The position numbers were made by a program, and so were the translations under genes. The notes under the pieces were generated by a model. The model was not told where the DNA came from, searched no databases, and saw only the letters and a program-made list of their open reading frames with translations. From Deinococcus psychrotolerans (GTDB lineage: Bacteria > Deinococcota > Deinococci > Deinococcales > Deinococcaceae), in assembly GCF_003860465.1 (NCBI RefSeq), contig NZ_CP034185.1, forward strand, positions 310,001 through 374,000: DNA of 64,000 bases. The letters run 5' to 3'. Shown piece after piece: positions 49,749 through 58,799 of the stretch (its first letter is position 1; each line of letters starts with the position of its first letter).

Positions 49749-51422
49749 TTACTTGCTCAACACCTTGAGCAGACTGGTTTTGTTGAAGTTCTCGTAACCC
49801 TTGAGTGACGAGACAGTGGCCGCAAAGACCGACGGCTGCGGCAGCGGGAAGGCGTAGGTCTGCTGATTGAGGTACGTCAGCAACGCCTTGTAAAGCGGTT
49901 TGCGGGCAGCCTGACCCACCGTATCGCGGGCCTGATCCAGCATTTTTTCCATTTTGGGATCATTGATATTGGTGGCCGAAGCGAGAATGCCGCCGGAGCT
50001 GTACAGGCCGCGCAAGTTGGTGTCGGGATCGGCTCCGCCCCAGGTCAGCGCACCGAAAGGCGACTTGCCGCCGAGCAGTCTGGCGTTGGCCGCGCTGAGT
50101 TCCAGGGTGCTGATATTGGCGTGGAACTTGGGGTTGAGGGCCTCGATATTTTGCTTGAAGATGCCCGCGATCACTTCCGCTGCGCCGAGGCCCGCGTAGG
50201 TTTCCAGAGGAACGGTAAAGCCCGTCGTCCACAGCTTGCCGCCGAAGGCCTGCTTGAGTTCGGCCTCAGCCACCTTGAGGTTGTAAGCAGGGGGATTGAG
50301 CGTATTGACTTCGGCCCAGTTGTTGGTGGGCAGGGTGGTGTGACGCGCCAGAGCGTAGCCTTTGAGGGCGTCGCGGAGATAGGTTTTGGTGTCGAACAGC
50401 GCCGCAAAGGCCCTGCGGACATGAACGTCACTGAAGAAGTTGACTGGGATGTTGTTCTCGGCCAGTTGTCCGGCGGGCAGCAACTTGTCGTCTTTGATGT
50501 TCTGGTTAAACAGCACCACACCAGTCAAATCATGGGTGGGCAGGTTTTCATACACTTTGACGCCCGCCACGCCCTTGAGCTTGGCCAGCGTATCGCGGTC
50601 AGGGACGATGGCGATGTCGGCGTCGCCTTTTTGCAGCGCCAGCACGCGGGCGGTGTCGCTGTCCACTTTCTGCAAGATCACGTTTTTGAGCGGCGCTGCG
50701 CCGCCCCAGTACCCTTCAAAGCCTTTCATCACAAAGCGGCTGGGATCGCGGGCCACGAACTGATACGCGCCGGTGCCGTCGGGCTTCTGGGCCAGCGCCG
50801 AGTTCGAAACGTCCTTGCCGAGAAAAGCCTCGAAATCCTTGGCCGTGCCGCTCCAGTCGCCGCCCGCCACCAGCGCTTTCATCGGCACGATGTACATCTG
50901 GGTAATCGAATCGAGCAAGCTCGGCACGTTGCGGTCGAGCGTCAGCACCAGTTGACCGGCCGCGTCGCACTTGACCATACCCGACAGCTTGGCGAAGGTG
51001 TAAGTCTTCTTGACTTCGGGCGTGAAGCCGGAGAGGCCCAGCAGGTTGGCGCGAATCTGGGCGGCCAGCGAGGTTTCGTTGCCGACCAGCAGCGTGCGGC
51101 GCAGAGAGTATTCGGCATCCGAGCAGGTCATCGCTGAGCCGTCATGGAACTTGACATTTTTGCGAAGGGTAAAGGTGGTCGTTTTGCCGTCTTTACTCTG
51201 GGTAAACTTGGTGGCCAGCAGCGGCTCGTACTTGCCGAAGTTGTTGAGATACAGCCCCTCGTACATCTGCATGACCGGCAGCACGTCCCACGTGGCGACC
51301 GCTTGGGCAGGTTCCACGCTGGCGGTGGCCGAGGCGATCTGGTAGACCAGCGTGTCGGTGGGGGTGGCGAGGGCGAGCGAGGCGGCGAGGGCGATGGTAA
51401 GAGCGATCAGGGAACGGTTCAT
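49749..51422 (-). CDS. ABC transporter substrate-binding protein, family 5 (peptide type)
   Basis: 557 residues with a signal peptide (SLIALTIALAASLALA). SBP_bac_5 features: VMQMYEGLYLNNFGKYEPLLA, the KTTTFTLRKNVKFHDGS segment, and TGAYQFVARDPSRFVMKG. It captures peptides or similar solutes outside the membrane for the two permeases encoded upstream. No lipobox cysteine is seen. GGAGG precedes ATG 51422. The operon has no ATPase genes; the ATPases must come from elsewhere. Confidence 0.92.
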   Translation of the reverse strand: MNRSLIALTIALAASLALATPTDTLVYQIASATASVEPAQAVATWDVLPVMQMYEGLYLNNFGKYEPLLATKFTQSKDGKTTTFTLRKNVKFHDGSAMTCSDAEYSLRRTLLVGNETSLAAQIRANLLGLSGFTPEVKKTYTFAKLSGMVKCDAAGQLVLTLDRNVPSLLDSITQMYIVPMKALVAGGDWSGTAKDFEAFLGKDVSNSALAQKPDGTGAYQFVARDPSRFVMKGFEGYWGGAAPLKNVILQKVDSDTARVLALQKGDADIAIVPDRDTLAKLKGVAGVKVYENLPTHDLTGVVLFNQNIKDDKLLPAGQLAENNIPVNFFSDVHVRRAFAALFDTKTYLRDALKGYALARHTTLPTNNWAEVNTLNPPAYNLKVAEAELKQAFGGKLWTTGFTVPLETYAGLGAAEVIAGIFKQNIEALNPKFHANISTLELSAANARLLGGKSPFGALTWGGADPDTNLRGLYSSGGILASATNINDPKMEKMLDQARDTVGQAARKPLYKALLTYLNQQTYAFPLPQPSVFAATVSSLKGYENFNKTSLLKVLSK

Positions 51423-51458
51423 GGTGTGACCTCCAAAGGTGGAAGAGGAAGAAGAATT

Positions 51459-52457
51459 TCAGCGGTTGCGCGGATCGAGTTGCTCGCCGAGCGCGTCGCC
51501 CAGCAGGTTCCAGCCGAGGCTGTAGATGGCGATGCACAGTCCCGGAAAGAGCGTGACGTACCAGTAGGCAAACGGCTCACCCGGCGGCCCCTGAATCCAC
51601 TTCTGGGCCAGGGCGATCAGTTGGCCCCAGTCGGCAAAGCCCAGCGGCGTCCCGAGGCCCAGAAAGGACAGCGCCCCCGCCACGATAGGTAAGCTGCCCA
51701 TGTCCAGCACCACGATGCTGAAGACCGGCCCCAGCGCGTTGGGCAGCACGTGGCGCAGGGCAATCCGCATCTGCTTGCTGCCGAGGCCACGCGCCGCCGC
51801 CACGTAGTCCAGCTCACGCAGCCGCAGCACTTCCGAGCGCAGGATGCGGGCCGGGCCTGCCCACGACACCAGGCTCAGCGCGATGATGATGTTTTGCAGG
51901 CCCGGCCCCAGCGCGGCCACCAACACCAGCACCAAAATCAAGCCGGGAAAGGCGAAGGTGACGTCGGTCAGTCGCATCAGTACGTTGTCCAGCCAGCCTC
52001 CAAAAAAGCCCGCTGCCAGCCCGATCAGCCCCCCCACCGTTACGGTAATGGCGACCACCGAGAGGCCCAGAAAAAAGGCGGTGCGGGTGCCCCAGACCAG
52101 TCCGTAGCGGATGTCGTAGCCGTTGACGCTGCCCAGCGGCACACCCTCGGCGGGCGGTTTGGGCTGGGCCGCGAAGCCCTGACGCGGCATCTGGAGGCAC
52201 GCGTCGGGCGGGGCCAACAGCTCGCGCAGGTAAGCGGCAGGGCCGGGAATCACCTGTGTCTCGGTGAGGTTCAGCGCCCGGCGGCAGTTGCCCTGCGGCG
52301 GGGCCAGCACCGGAGCCAGCAGCGCCACCAGCAGATACAAACAGATCAGTGCGGCCCCGATGCGGGCGGGCAGATTGCGCCGGAAGGTGCGGGCCAGCAC
52401 CGAGCGCGAGGCGGGCTTTTTGATCGGTTGGGATGGACGGGGGCTCACGGCGCTCAC
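51459..52457 (-). CDS. ABC transporter permease, DppC/OppC type
   Basis: 332 residues, about six membrane helices and an EAA loop (LDYVAAARGLGSKQMRIALRHVLPN). An insertion of about 70 residues after the first helix (Pro-rich, with two Cys, around 55-115) lies outside the membrane and ends at GSVNGYDIRYGLVWGTRTA. GTG 52457 overlaps the upstream permease stop (GTGA). Confidence 0.92.
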   Translation of the reverse strand: MSAVSPRPSQPIKKPASRSVLARTFRRNLPARIGAALICLYLLVALLAPVLAPPQGNCRRALNLTETQVIPGPAAYLRELLAPPDACLQMPRQGFAAQPKPPAEGVPLGSVNGYDIRYGLVWGTRTAFFLGLSVVAITVTVGGLIGLAAGFFGGWLDNVLMRLTDVTFAFPGLILVLVLVAALGPGLQNIIIALSLVSWAGPARILRSEVLRLRELDYVAAARGLGSKQMRIALRHVLPNALGPVFSIVVLDMGSLPIVAGALSFLGLGTPLGFADWGQLIALAQKWIQGPPGEPFAYWYVTLFPGLCIAIYSLGWNLLGDALGEQLDPRNR

Positions 52458-53482
52458 GCATACCTCACGCGGGGGTCAATGACGGTGTAGGCCAGATCGG
52501 TCAGCAAATTGATGACGGCCACGATGGTGGCGGCCATCAGGGCGAAGCCCAGCACACCGGGCAGGTCGCCTGCCGCCGCCGCTTGAGCGGCCCACGCGCC
52601 CACACCGGGATAGCCGTAGAGCGTTTCGGCCAGCACCGCGCCTTGCAGCAGGCCCGAGACGCTCAGGCTGATGAGGGTGGCGACCGGCAACATGGCATTT
52701 CGGCGGGCGTGCTTGCGAATCACGTCCCGCTCGGTAATGCCCTTGGCGCGGGCGGTGCGGATGTAATCGCTGTGCAGCGCCTCGATCATGCTGGCGCGGG
52801 TGCCTTTGATCAGCGCCGGAATACCGACCACCAGCAAGGTAAAGGCCGGCAAAATCAGGTGCCTCAGGCCGTCCCAGAACACGTCCAGCCGCCCGCTGAG
52901 CAGCGCGTCTAGAGTGACCAAGCCGGTAATATGCCGGACGCTGCCGGTCATCACCAAGATGGCGCTGTCGTTGCTGAGATTGCCGGTGCCGGGCAGCCAA
53001 TCGAGTGCGCCGTAAAAGATCACCAGCAACCAGACGCCCAGCACGAAACTGGGAATGCTGTAGCCCAGCACGGCGATGATCCGGATCACGGCGTCGGGCA
53101 GGCGGTTGCGGTGAACGGCGGCCTGCCCGCCCAACCAGATGCCTACCCACACCAGCGGCACGAGCGTAAAGAGGGTCAGCTCCAGCGTGGCGGGAAAGCG
53201 TGAGAGCAGCGTGGCGGTCACCGGCTGCCCACTGGTGCGCGAGAAGCCCAGATTGCCGCTGAGCGCCTGACCCAGCCACAACCCGTACTGCTCAAAGACG
53301 CTGCCGTCGAGGTGATTGGTCTTGATGATCTCCTGCACGCGATCCAGTTGCTGTAAGTTGGTGGTAAAGGCCACCGCCCGCTGCTCCGGCGGGATGAGCT
53401 GCATCACCAGCACAATCAGAAACGTCACCGCCAGCATGATCAGCGGCAGCGCCAGCACGCGGCGGATGACGAAGTTCAGCAT
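52454..53482 (-). CDS. ABC transporter permease, DppB/OppB type
   Basis: 342 residues with about six helices and the EAA loop SDYIRTARAKGITERDVIRKHARRNA. ATG 53482 lies inside the end of the acyltransferase gene (7-base overlap), so the transporter is translated with the amino-acid-modifying enzymes. Confidence 0.92.
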   Translation of the reverse strand: MLNFVIRRVLALPLIMLAVTFLIVLVMQLIPPEQRAVAFTTNLQQLDRVQEIIKTNHLDGSVFEQYGLWLGQALSGNLGFSRTSGQPVTATLLSRFPATLELTLFTLVPLVWVGIWLGGQAAVHRNRLPDAVIRIIAVLGYSIPSFVLGVWLLVIFYGALDWLPGTGNLSNDSAILVMTGSVRHITGLVTLDALLSGRLDVFWDGLRHLILPAFTLLVVGIPALIKGTRASMIEALHSDYIRTARAKGITERDVIRKHARRNAMLPVATLISLSVSGLLQGAVLAETLYGYPGVGAWAAQAAAAGDLPGVLGFALMAATIVAVINLLTDLAYTVIDPRVRYA

Positions 53483-54255
53483 TCGGCTCCGCGTTCAAAC
53501 AAATAATGTTCGCGGCTCAGACTCACGTCTGTCAGGGTGTACCCTTCCGCAAAGAGTCGGGTGAACAGCGGGCCGGTCTTGAGTCGCCAGTCCAGTGCTC
53601 GCGCCTGATCTTCGCGCAGCAAGCGGTAAAAGTCTTTCGGAATGCGGACGGCGATCTGCTCGGGCAGGGTGGCGGGCAACTCGGCTTCGAGGGGATGAAA
53701 GGCCTGCTGCGGCCAAGTTTCACTCGGCTGTCCGGCCAGATGCGCCTCTGCCCGCGTGCTGCCCAGTACCCACTCGGCTTCAAAACGGTCAGAGGGCGCT
53801 CCCGCGTTGATGCCGCCCATCTCACCGTAGTAATTGGGCAAGAAGGTGCGAACCACCGCGCCCAGCCGGTGAATATTGAGGTGGGCGTTGATGAGGAGCA
53901 ATGGGTCAAATGTCCAGCGCACCTGATTGATGCCGCGTTCCAAACACCACTCGCGCTGAAAGCGCTTGAGCTTCTCACCCAGATGCTGCTTGCGGGCGCT
54001 CGGATGCACGCCAAGGCGGTGCGAGTGCTGGATACCAGCGTCTTTGGTGGGCAAACCGATCAGATACGCCCAGAGTTGCCCGTCTCCGTCTACCGCGCCC
54101 GCCACCAGACCGCCGATATGCTGCACCGCCAACAGCAAGCCGGGGTCTTCCGGATGGTCGCCCTCACCCCAGACAGCCCGTGCCAGGGACGGCGTGAGGG
54201 CGAGTTCGCCCAGCCCATTCAGCTCCCGAATACTTAGGGAGGCGGGCGTGTTCAA
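53476..54255 (-). CDS. GNAT-family N-acyltransferase, probable D-amino acid N-acyl(succinyl)transferase partner of the racemase
   Basis: 259 residues of the COG3375-like GNAT group: [17 protein letters not shown] region, [21 protein letters not shown] (acyl-CoA binding motif), then [20 protein letters not shown]. In Geobacillus such a gene next to an NSAR racemase makes N-succinyl-D-amino acids for inversion; I transfer this by context. The start is TTG 54255, overlapping the racemase stop (TTGA). Confidence 0.75.
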   Translation of the reverse strand: MNTPASLSIRELNGLGELALTPSLARAVWGEGDHPEDPGLLLAVQHIGGLVAGAVDGDGQLWAYLIGLPTKDAGIQHSHRLGVHPSARKQHLGEKLKRFQREWCLERGINQVRWTFDPLLLINAHLNIHRLGAVVRTFLPNYYGEMGGINAGAPSDRFEAEWVLGSTRAEAHLAGQPSETWPQQAFHPLEAELPATLPEQIAVRIPKDFYRLLREDQARALDWRLKTGPLFTRLFAEGYTLTDVSLSREHYLFERGAEC

Positions 54256-55388
54256 GGTGCGGCTGGCGCGGCGGAAGTGCGCTGCGGCTTCACGTCCACC
54301 TTCATCTGTGTCAGCGTGTCTAAAAACGGCAAGTCCAGCGTGACGCCGATGCCTGCGCCCCCCGGAACGGGCATCATGCCGCCCGACGTTTCCAGCGGTT
54401 CATGAACAATGTCGCGGGCCCAGTACCGCGAGGAACTGCTGGTGTCGCCGGGCTTGGTGAAGTTTTCCAGCGTGGCGAGGTGGATGTTGTGCGCTCTGCC
54501 GATTCCGCTTTCCAACATCCCGCCGCACCACACCGGAGCGCTGAACGCAGCGGCCACATCGTGAATCCGCCGCGCTTCCAAGTGACCGCCGACCCGTCCG
54601 ACTTTGATGTTGATCAGGCGGCAAGCAGCCATTTCCAGCGCCTTGCGGGTGTCCTGTGCCGAGGTGATGCACTCGTCTAAGCACAGCGGCGTCTGCATCA
54701 GGGCTTGCAACTTGGCGTGGTCGCGCATGTCGTCCCAGGCCAGTGGCTGCTCGATGTAATCGAGGCCCAGTGTATCGAGTTCGCGCAGGGTGTTGATCTG
54801 CCCCAGCGAGTACGCGGCGTTGGCGTCCACCGTGACCGGCAAGTCGCCCAGCGCTGCCTTGACCGCCCGCACCATTTTCACATCCCAGCCCGGCTGAATC
54901 TTGAGTTTGATACGCTTGTAGCCCTGCTCGGCGTGCCGCACGGCAGAGTCCACGGTGGCCTCGATGCTCGGCTGGATGCCCAGCGACACGCCCACCGCCA
55001 CCTCGTTTCTGACGCCACCCAGCACGGTAGAGAGCGGCAGACCCAAATTCTTGGCCCACAAATCCCAGAAGGCCATTTCGAGGGAGGCCAGCGCCATCCG
55101 GTTGCCGCGGATTCCCGATAAGTGGCGCATCAGCTGTTCGGGGTTGACGAAGTCCTGGCCCAGCACGCTCGGCAAAATGCTTTCTTGCAGCAGGGCCAGT
55201 GCGCCGCTGATGGTTTCCTCGCGGTAATCGGGCCGCACGTCCATGACACCTTCAGATACGCCTTCCAGACCTTCACCGAAGAGGCGCAGCAGCACAAACG
55301 TCTTGCCGTTCATCACTCCAAACGAAGTGCGAAAGGGCTTTAAGAGCGGCAGCGAAACGAGGCGGAGCTCAGCGCGGTCAAGACGCAC
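54252..55388 (-). CDS. N-succinylamino acid racemase / o-succinylbenzoate synthase-like enolase superfamily enzyme
   Basis: 378 residues. Enolase-superfamily catalytic residues: Lys161-x-Lys163 ([10 protein letters not shown]), metal ligands Asp188, Glu213, Asp238 and Lys262 ([10 protein letters not shown]). This is the MenC/NSAR subgroup. No menaquinone genes are near, whereas GNAT, D-aminoacylase and peptide uptake genes are, so N-acylamino acid racemisation is more likely than OSB synthesis. GTG 55388 is the first possible start because TAG lies in frame just upstream. It has no Shine-Dalgarno. It may be coupled to a short leader ORF or be leaderless (TAGGCT 6 bases before). Confidence 0.88.
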   Translation of the reverse strand: MRLDRAELRLVSLPLLKPFRTSFGVMNGKTFVLLRLFGEGLEGVSEGVMDVRPDYREETISGALALLQESILPSVLGQDFVNPEQLMRHLSGIRGNRMALASLEMAFWDLWAKNLGLPLSTVLGGVRNEVAVGVSLGIQPSIEATVDSAVRHAEQGYKRIKLKIQPGWDVKMVRAVKAALGDLPVTVDANAAYSLGQINTLRELDTLGLDYIEQPLAWDDMRDHAKLQALMQTPLCLDECITSAQDTRKALEMAACRLINIKVGRVGGHLEARRIHDVAAAFSAPVWCGGMLESGIGRAHNIHLATLENFTKPGDTSSSSRYWARDIVHEPLETSGGMMPVPGGAGIGVTLDLPFLDTLTQMKVDVKPQRTSAAPAAP

Positions 55389-55449
55389 GGCAGCAGCCTA
55401 AACAGGGACGTTTGAGAGAAGCTCCGGCACTCACTTGGGCTAACGACAC
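55378..55449 (-). CDS. possible 23-codon Cys-rich leader ORF coupled to the racemase gene
   Basis: GTG 55449 is preceded at 5 bases by AAGGAG, the best ribosome site in this leader region. The ORF runs 23 codons and ends at TGA 55380-55378, 9 bases inside the racemase gene, whose own start lacks a site. The C-terminal half encodes CLGCC, three Cys in five codons. It would let ribosomes reinitiate at the racemase GTG. The region is too short for codon statistics, so it could be chance. Confidence 0.4.
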   Translation of the reverse strand: MSLAQVSAGASLKRPCLGCCRAS

Positions 55450-55548
55450 GGCGACTCCTTCTGACTGGATCTTCAAGAGGGCGAACGGTGGAGCGAACTG
55501 AACCACAACACGGCCAAAAGGTCGGAGGGGCTAAGGATGTATTTGATT

Positions 55549-55583
55549 TTGCAAATCTTACCCAATTGCAATCTATTTTGCAA
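55549..55583 (-). promoter_or_regulatory. promoter of the racemase-transporter operon overlapped by three TTGCAA palindromes
   Basis: Read on the minus strand: -35 TTGCAA (55583-55578), a 17-base spacer, -10 TAAGAT (55560-55555). TTGCAA recurs in the spacer (55571-55566) and at the predicted start (55554-55549). Each is palindromic, so the set may be an operator array for the operon's RpiR regulator. The transcript would have a leader of about 160 bases with the small ORF. Confidence 0.6.
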
Positions 55584-55684
55584 GGCGGTGGATTGGTGGC
55601 CCGCACTTTGGCACGTGATCGCCGCCCACGCTCCACTGCGCTTGACTTTGGAGCGCCCAGCTCTTAGGCTGGCCCTACCAACAC

Positions 55685-55699
55685 ATGTAACGTTTACAT
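55685..55699 (+). promoter_or_regulatory. LacI-type operator upstream of the LacI gene
   Basis: ATGTAACGTTTACAT is a near-perfect palindrome around CG, typical of LacI/GalR sites, and is 61 bases before the regulator start. The near-identical ATGTAACGTTTTCAT occurs at 58800-58814 before the GH4 operon. Autoregulation is likely. Confidence 0.75.
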
Positions 55700-55759
55700 C
55701 GGCGATTTGTCTGTTCCGTCCGCTCTAAACAGCTCACTTTTTCATTCTGAGGGAGGGCC

Positions 55760-56893
55760 ATGCCGAAAACCGAGCCGAGCCCGCGCCCAGCGCCGCAAAA
55801 AGCGGCCTTGCCCAGTGAGAAAGCGCAAAGTAAAAAGGGACAAAGTCAGAAGGTGCAAGGCGAAAAGATGCGCGGCGCGGGGATCCGCGAAGTGGCCAAG
55901 CAAGCCGGCGTCTCTATCGCCACCGTGTCCCGCGCCCTCAGTGACGAAGGCGTGGTCAGTCCCCAGACCCGCCAGCGCGTGGTGGAGTGGGCCGCCGCTT
56001 TGGATTACAAACCGAGTCCGCTGGGCCGCAACCTCGTGCGTGGGCGCAGTGATTTGATCGGCCTGATCGTGCCGAACGTGGCTTTTCCGCTTTACGGCGA
56101 AATGATTCGGGCCATCGGAGACGTGCTGGGGCGTCACGGCATGAGCATTTTGCTGGCCTCCAGCCACGACGACGAAGCTGCCGAACGCGGCGCGGCCCAG
56201 CACCTGCTCAAGCACGCGCTCGACGGCGGGATCGTCATCAATTCGCGCTTGGGCCCACTGCTTCCGTTGCAGCGTCACTCGGGCTGGGTTCACGTCGCGC
56301 CCGAGGTCAGCGGTTTGCCGCACCGGGTCGAACTCGACAACGAAGCGGGCGGAGCGCTGGCCGCCCACGAACTGCTGGCCTCACAGCGCCGCCGCCTCGC
56401 CTACGTGGGCGCGGAGGGCCGCGAGAGTGCCGAGCGTGAGCGCGGCTTTGCGCGGGTGGTCGCCGGAGCCGGACTGACCTACCGCCGCTTCGGGGGCGAT
56501 TATTCCGAAGTTTCGGGCTTGCGGGCGGGCGAGGCGCTGCTGGACGGTGCGGTAGGGGGAGGCTCAGGATGGACAAGCTCAGCCGAGGGCGTCCCCGGCG
56601 ACATGTTCCCCGATGGCATTTTTGCAGCGGGCGATCTGATGGCCGCTGGGGTGCTGCGCTCACTGCACCGGCGCGGCCTGAGGGTGCCTCAGCAAGTGGC
56701 CGTCATCGGCTTTGACGACGCGGTGATCGCCTCACTGCTCTATCCGCGCCTGACCAGCATTCGCCAGCCCGCTTACCCGATGGGCGTGGCAGCGGCCAAT
56801 CTGGCGCTGCGCTTGCTGGAGGGGCAGAGCAGTGGGCCACTGACCTTTCTGCCGGAACTGGTGCGGCGTGAATCTACTGGGCCGCCCGAATAA
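55760..56893 (+). CDS. LacI-family transcriptional regulator
   Basis: 377 residues. The HTH (IREVAKQAGVSIATVSRAL) sits at 42-60 instead of at the very start, because of a Lys/Pro-rich 36-residue extension; a second start at Met37 (55868) would give a normal N-terminus, but ATG 55760 has the stronger ribosome site. The ligand domain resembles periplasmic sugar-binding proteins (DLIGLIVPNVAFPLYGEMI; VAVIGFDDAVIASLLYPRLTSI). It likely represses itself, the GH4-nagB-kinase genes and perhaps the binding-protein gene through the shared operators. Inducer unknown, possibly an amino sugar. Confidence 0.9.
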   Translation: MPKTEPSPRPAPQKAALPSEKAQSKKGQSQKVQGEKMRGAGIREVAKQAGVSIATVSRALSDEGVVSPQTRQRVVEWAAALDYKPSPLGRNLVRGRSDLIGLIVPNVAFPLYGEMIRAIGDVLGRHGMSILLASSHDDEAAERGAAQHLLKHALDGGIVINSRLGPLLPLQRHSGWVHVAPEVSGLPHRVELDNEAGGALAAHELLASQRRRLAYVGAEGRESAERERGFARVVAGAGLTYRRFGGDYSEVSGLRAGEALLDGAVGGGSGWTSSAEGVPGDMFPDGIFAAGDLMAAGVLRSLHRRGLRVPQQVAVIGFDDAVIASLLYPRLTSIRQPAYPMGVAAANLALRLLEGQSSGPLTFLPELVRRESTGPPE

Positions 56894-56986
56894 GCAGCTT
56901 CATAGCGTTCTTTTCCTGACGGATTAGACATTGACCAGAACTACAGTGTTGAGCAGCCCAAACGCCTATACCTCTAGATACCCATT

Positions 56987-56998
56987 TGTAAACTTACA
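56987..56998 (+). promoter_or_regulatory. possible LacI-type operator before the binding-protein gene
   Basis: TGTAAACTTACA has the same TGTAA/TTACA arms as the two other LacI-type sites, with a centre one base shorter. It lies 45 bases before ATG 57043. The rest of the 149-base gap shows only the GGAGG ribosome site. Confidence 0.45.
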
Positions 56999-57042
56999 GC
57001 TTTAGTAGCTTTAAGCCCCCACTTTCTTTTGGAGGACTTCCC

Positions 57043-58683
57043 ATGAAAAGCGCCAAAACTTTCGCCAAGTTTGCCCTCGTCCTCACGGCTGCCCTCAGCA
57101 GCGCCGCTTACGCCCAAAACCCCAAAAGCACTTTCACGGTGGTCAGAAGCGATCAGTGGGGCGCTCAGAATTTCAATCCCTTCTTACCGGGCAGCCAGCA
57201 CCTCTTGCCGACCAACTCGGCCATTTACGAAAGCCTGTTTTTCGTGAACACCATCAACGGCAAAGTGACGCCGGTATTGGGCACCAAGTATGCTTGGAGC
57301 AAAGACAACAAAACCCTGACGGTGACGACGCGTCCCAATGTCAAGTGGACGGACAATCAAGCTTTTGACTCGAATGACGTGGTTTTTACCTTCAACTACA
57401 TGAAAAAGTATCCGGTATTGGACTTGACTGGAATTTGGAAAAACGGCCTGACCAGCGTCAAATCCCCCAATCCTAACACGGTGGTCTTTGCCTTTGACAA
57501 AGCCAACACCCCCAACTTTCAATTTATTGCCCACACTTTGATTGTTCCTCAACACCTGTGGGCCAGCGTCACAGACCCCGGAACGTACACCAACGCCAAA
57601 CCCATCGGCACCGGGCCATTTGTATTCGACACCTACAGCCAGCAGGCGCTGCGGGTTCTCAAAAATCCCAATTACTGGCTCAAGGGCCAGCCTTATGTGG
57701 ACGCGGTGGTGTGGCTCTCGACCAGCAGCAACGACGCGGCGCTGTTCAAGCTGATTAAAGGTGACGCCGATTACGGTTATGTGGGCATCTCCGACCCCAT
57801 CGCCTACGCCAAACAGAACAAGAACACCGACTACTGGTGGCCCACCAACAACGGCAATTTCTTGTACTTCAACACCACCAAAGCGCCGTTTAGCGACGCG
57901 GGCTTCCGGCGGGCCGTTTCGAGCGCCATCAACACCAAGGAAGTCGCCCAAAAAGCCTACGCGGGGGCCGTTCCCGCCGCCGCACCCTCGGCCATTATTC
58001 CGGCCCAGCAAGACAAGTGGCTTTCGGCCAGCACCAAGAGTATGGGGGGCAAATACGACCCCGCCGCCGCTGACGCCGCCCTCACCGCCGCTGGCTACAA
58101 GAAAAACGCCCAGGGTGTGCGCCTCGGCAAAGACGGCAAGCCGCTGCCGAACTACCGCATTTTGGTGGGCGCGGGCTGGACTGATTTCATTACCATGGCG
58201 CAGGTGATCGGCGACAACCTCAAGCAACTCGGCATCAACACCCAGATCGACCAGCAAGCTTGGGCAGGCTATTCCGGCAGCATGCAGAGCGCCACCTACG
58301 ACATGGGCATCAGTTGGGGCTGGGGCAACGGCCCGACGCCGTATTACCTCTTTTATCAGTCGTTTGCTCCCGAACTCAGCGCCGCTGCCGGTAAGACCGC
58401 GCCCAGCAACTTGTCGCGCTACACCAACCCTGACGTTACCAAAGCGCTGCAAACCTTCCGCTCGACCAGCGACTTGGCAACTCAGAAAAAAGCCGTGGCT
58501 GTGATGGTCAGCGCCGTGCTGAAAGACGTACCCTGGGTGCCGCTGACCGACCGGACGCAGTTTAACTTGTACAACACCTCGCGCTTTACCGGCTTCCCCA
58601 CCGCCGCCAATCCCTACAACGACGCCAGCCCCGACGACAGCATCGGCGCACGCCTGATGTACCTCAACGTCAAGCCCAAGTAA
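57043..58683 (+). CDS. ABC transporter substrate-binding protein, family 5 (probable oligosaccharide/peptide)
   Basis: 546 residues with a signal peptide (FALVLTAALSSAAYAQ). SBP_bac_5 pattern: NSAIYESLFFVNTINGKVTPVLG, TVTTRPNVKWTDNQAF, IGTGPFVFDTYSQQALRVLKNPNYW. Several members of this cluster bind cello- or chito-oligosaccharides rather than peptides. No permease or ATPase genes adjoin it, yet it sits between a LacI regulator and aminosugar genes. GGAGG precedes ATG 57043. It is followed by a strong terminator. Confidence 0.9.
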   Translation: MKSAKTFAKFALVLTAALSSAAYAQNPKSTFTVVRSDQWGAQNFNPFLPGSQHLLPTNSAIYESLFFVNTINGKVTPVLGTKYAWSKDNKTLTVTTRPNVKWTDNQAFDSNDVVFTFNYMKKYPVLDLTGIWKNGLTSVKSPNPNTVVFAFDKANTPNFQFIAHTLIVPQHLWASVTDPGTYTNAKPIGTGPFVFDTYSQQALRVLKNPNYWLKGQPYVDAVVWLSTSSNDAALFKLIKGDADYGYVGISDPIAYAKQNKNTDYWWPTNNGNFLYFNTTKAPFSDAGFRRAVSSAINTKEVAQKAYAGAVPAAAPSAIIPAQQDKWLSASTKSMGGKYDPAAADAALTAAGYKKNAQGVRLGKDGKPLPNYRILVGAGWTDFITMAQVIGDNLKQLGINTQIDQQAWAGYSGSMQSATYDMGISWGWGNGPTPYYLFYQSFAPELSAAAGKTAPSNLSRYTNPDVTKALQTFRSTSDLATQKKAVAVMVSAVLKDVPWVPLTDRTQFNLYNTSRFTGFPTAANPYNDASPDDSIGARLMYLNVKPK

Positions 58684-58733
58684 ACCCTGACGAATTGAGG
58701 CACACGCAACCGACACAGAAGCAATCGACACCG

Positions 58734-58773
58734 AAGCCGCTCAGCCCTGCAAACAGGTTGGGCGGCTTTTCCT
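58734..58773 (+). terminator. intrinsic terminator after the binding-protein gene
   Basis: AAGCCGC (58734-58740) pairs with GCGGCTT (58762-58768). An inner CCTG/CAGG stem closes a CAAA loop, and TTTTCC follows. It separates the binding-protein transcript from the GH4 operon. Confidence 0.85.
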
Positions 58774-58799
58774 TTCAATGCCAATCACTCCGGCGTTCG

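Larger units (their letters stand above)
55389..55759. promoter_or_regulatory. divergent regulatory region between racemase operon and LacI gene
   Basis: 371 bases. From left: leader ORF region, TTGCAA promoter array (55549-55583), a LacI-type operator (55685-55699) and the LacI ribosome site GGGAGGG just before ATG 55760. No other gene is credible. A clear -35/-10 pair for the LacI gene is not visible. Confidence 0.6.

Noticed and set aside
57184..58731. 515-codon minus-strand frame opposite the binding-protein gene
   Set aside because: Antisense to a well-supported signal-peptide-bearing binding protein; runs into its terminator.
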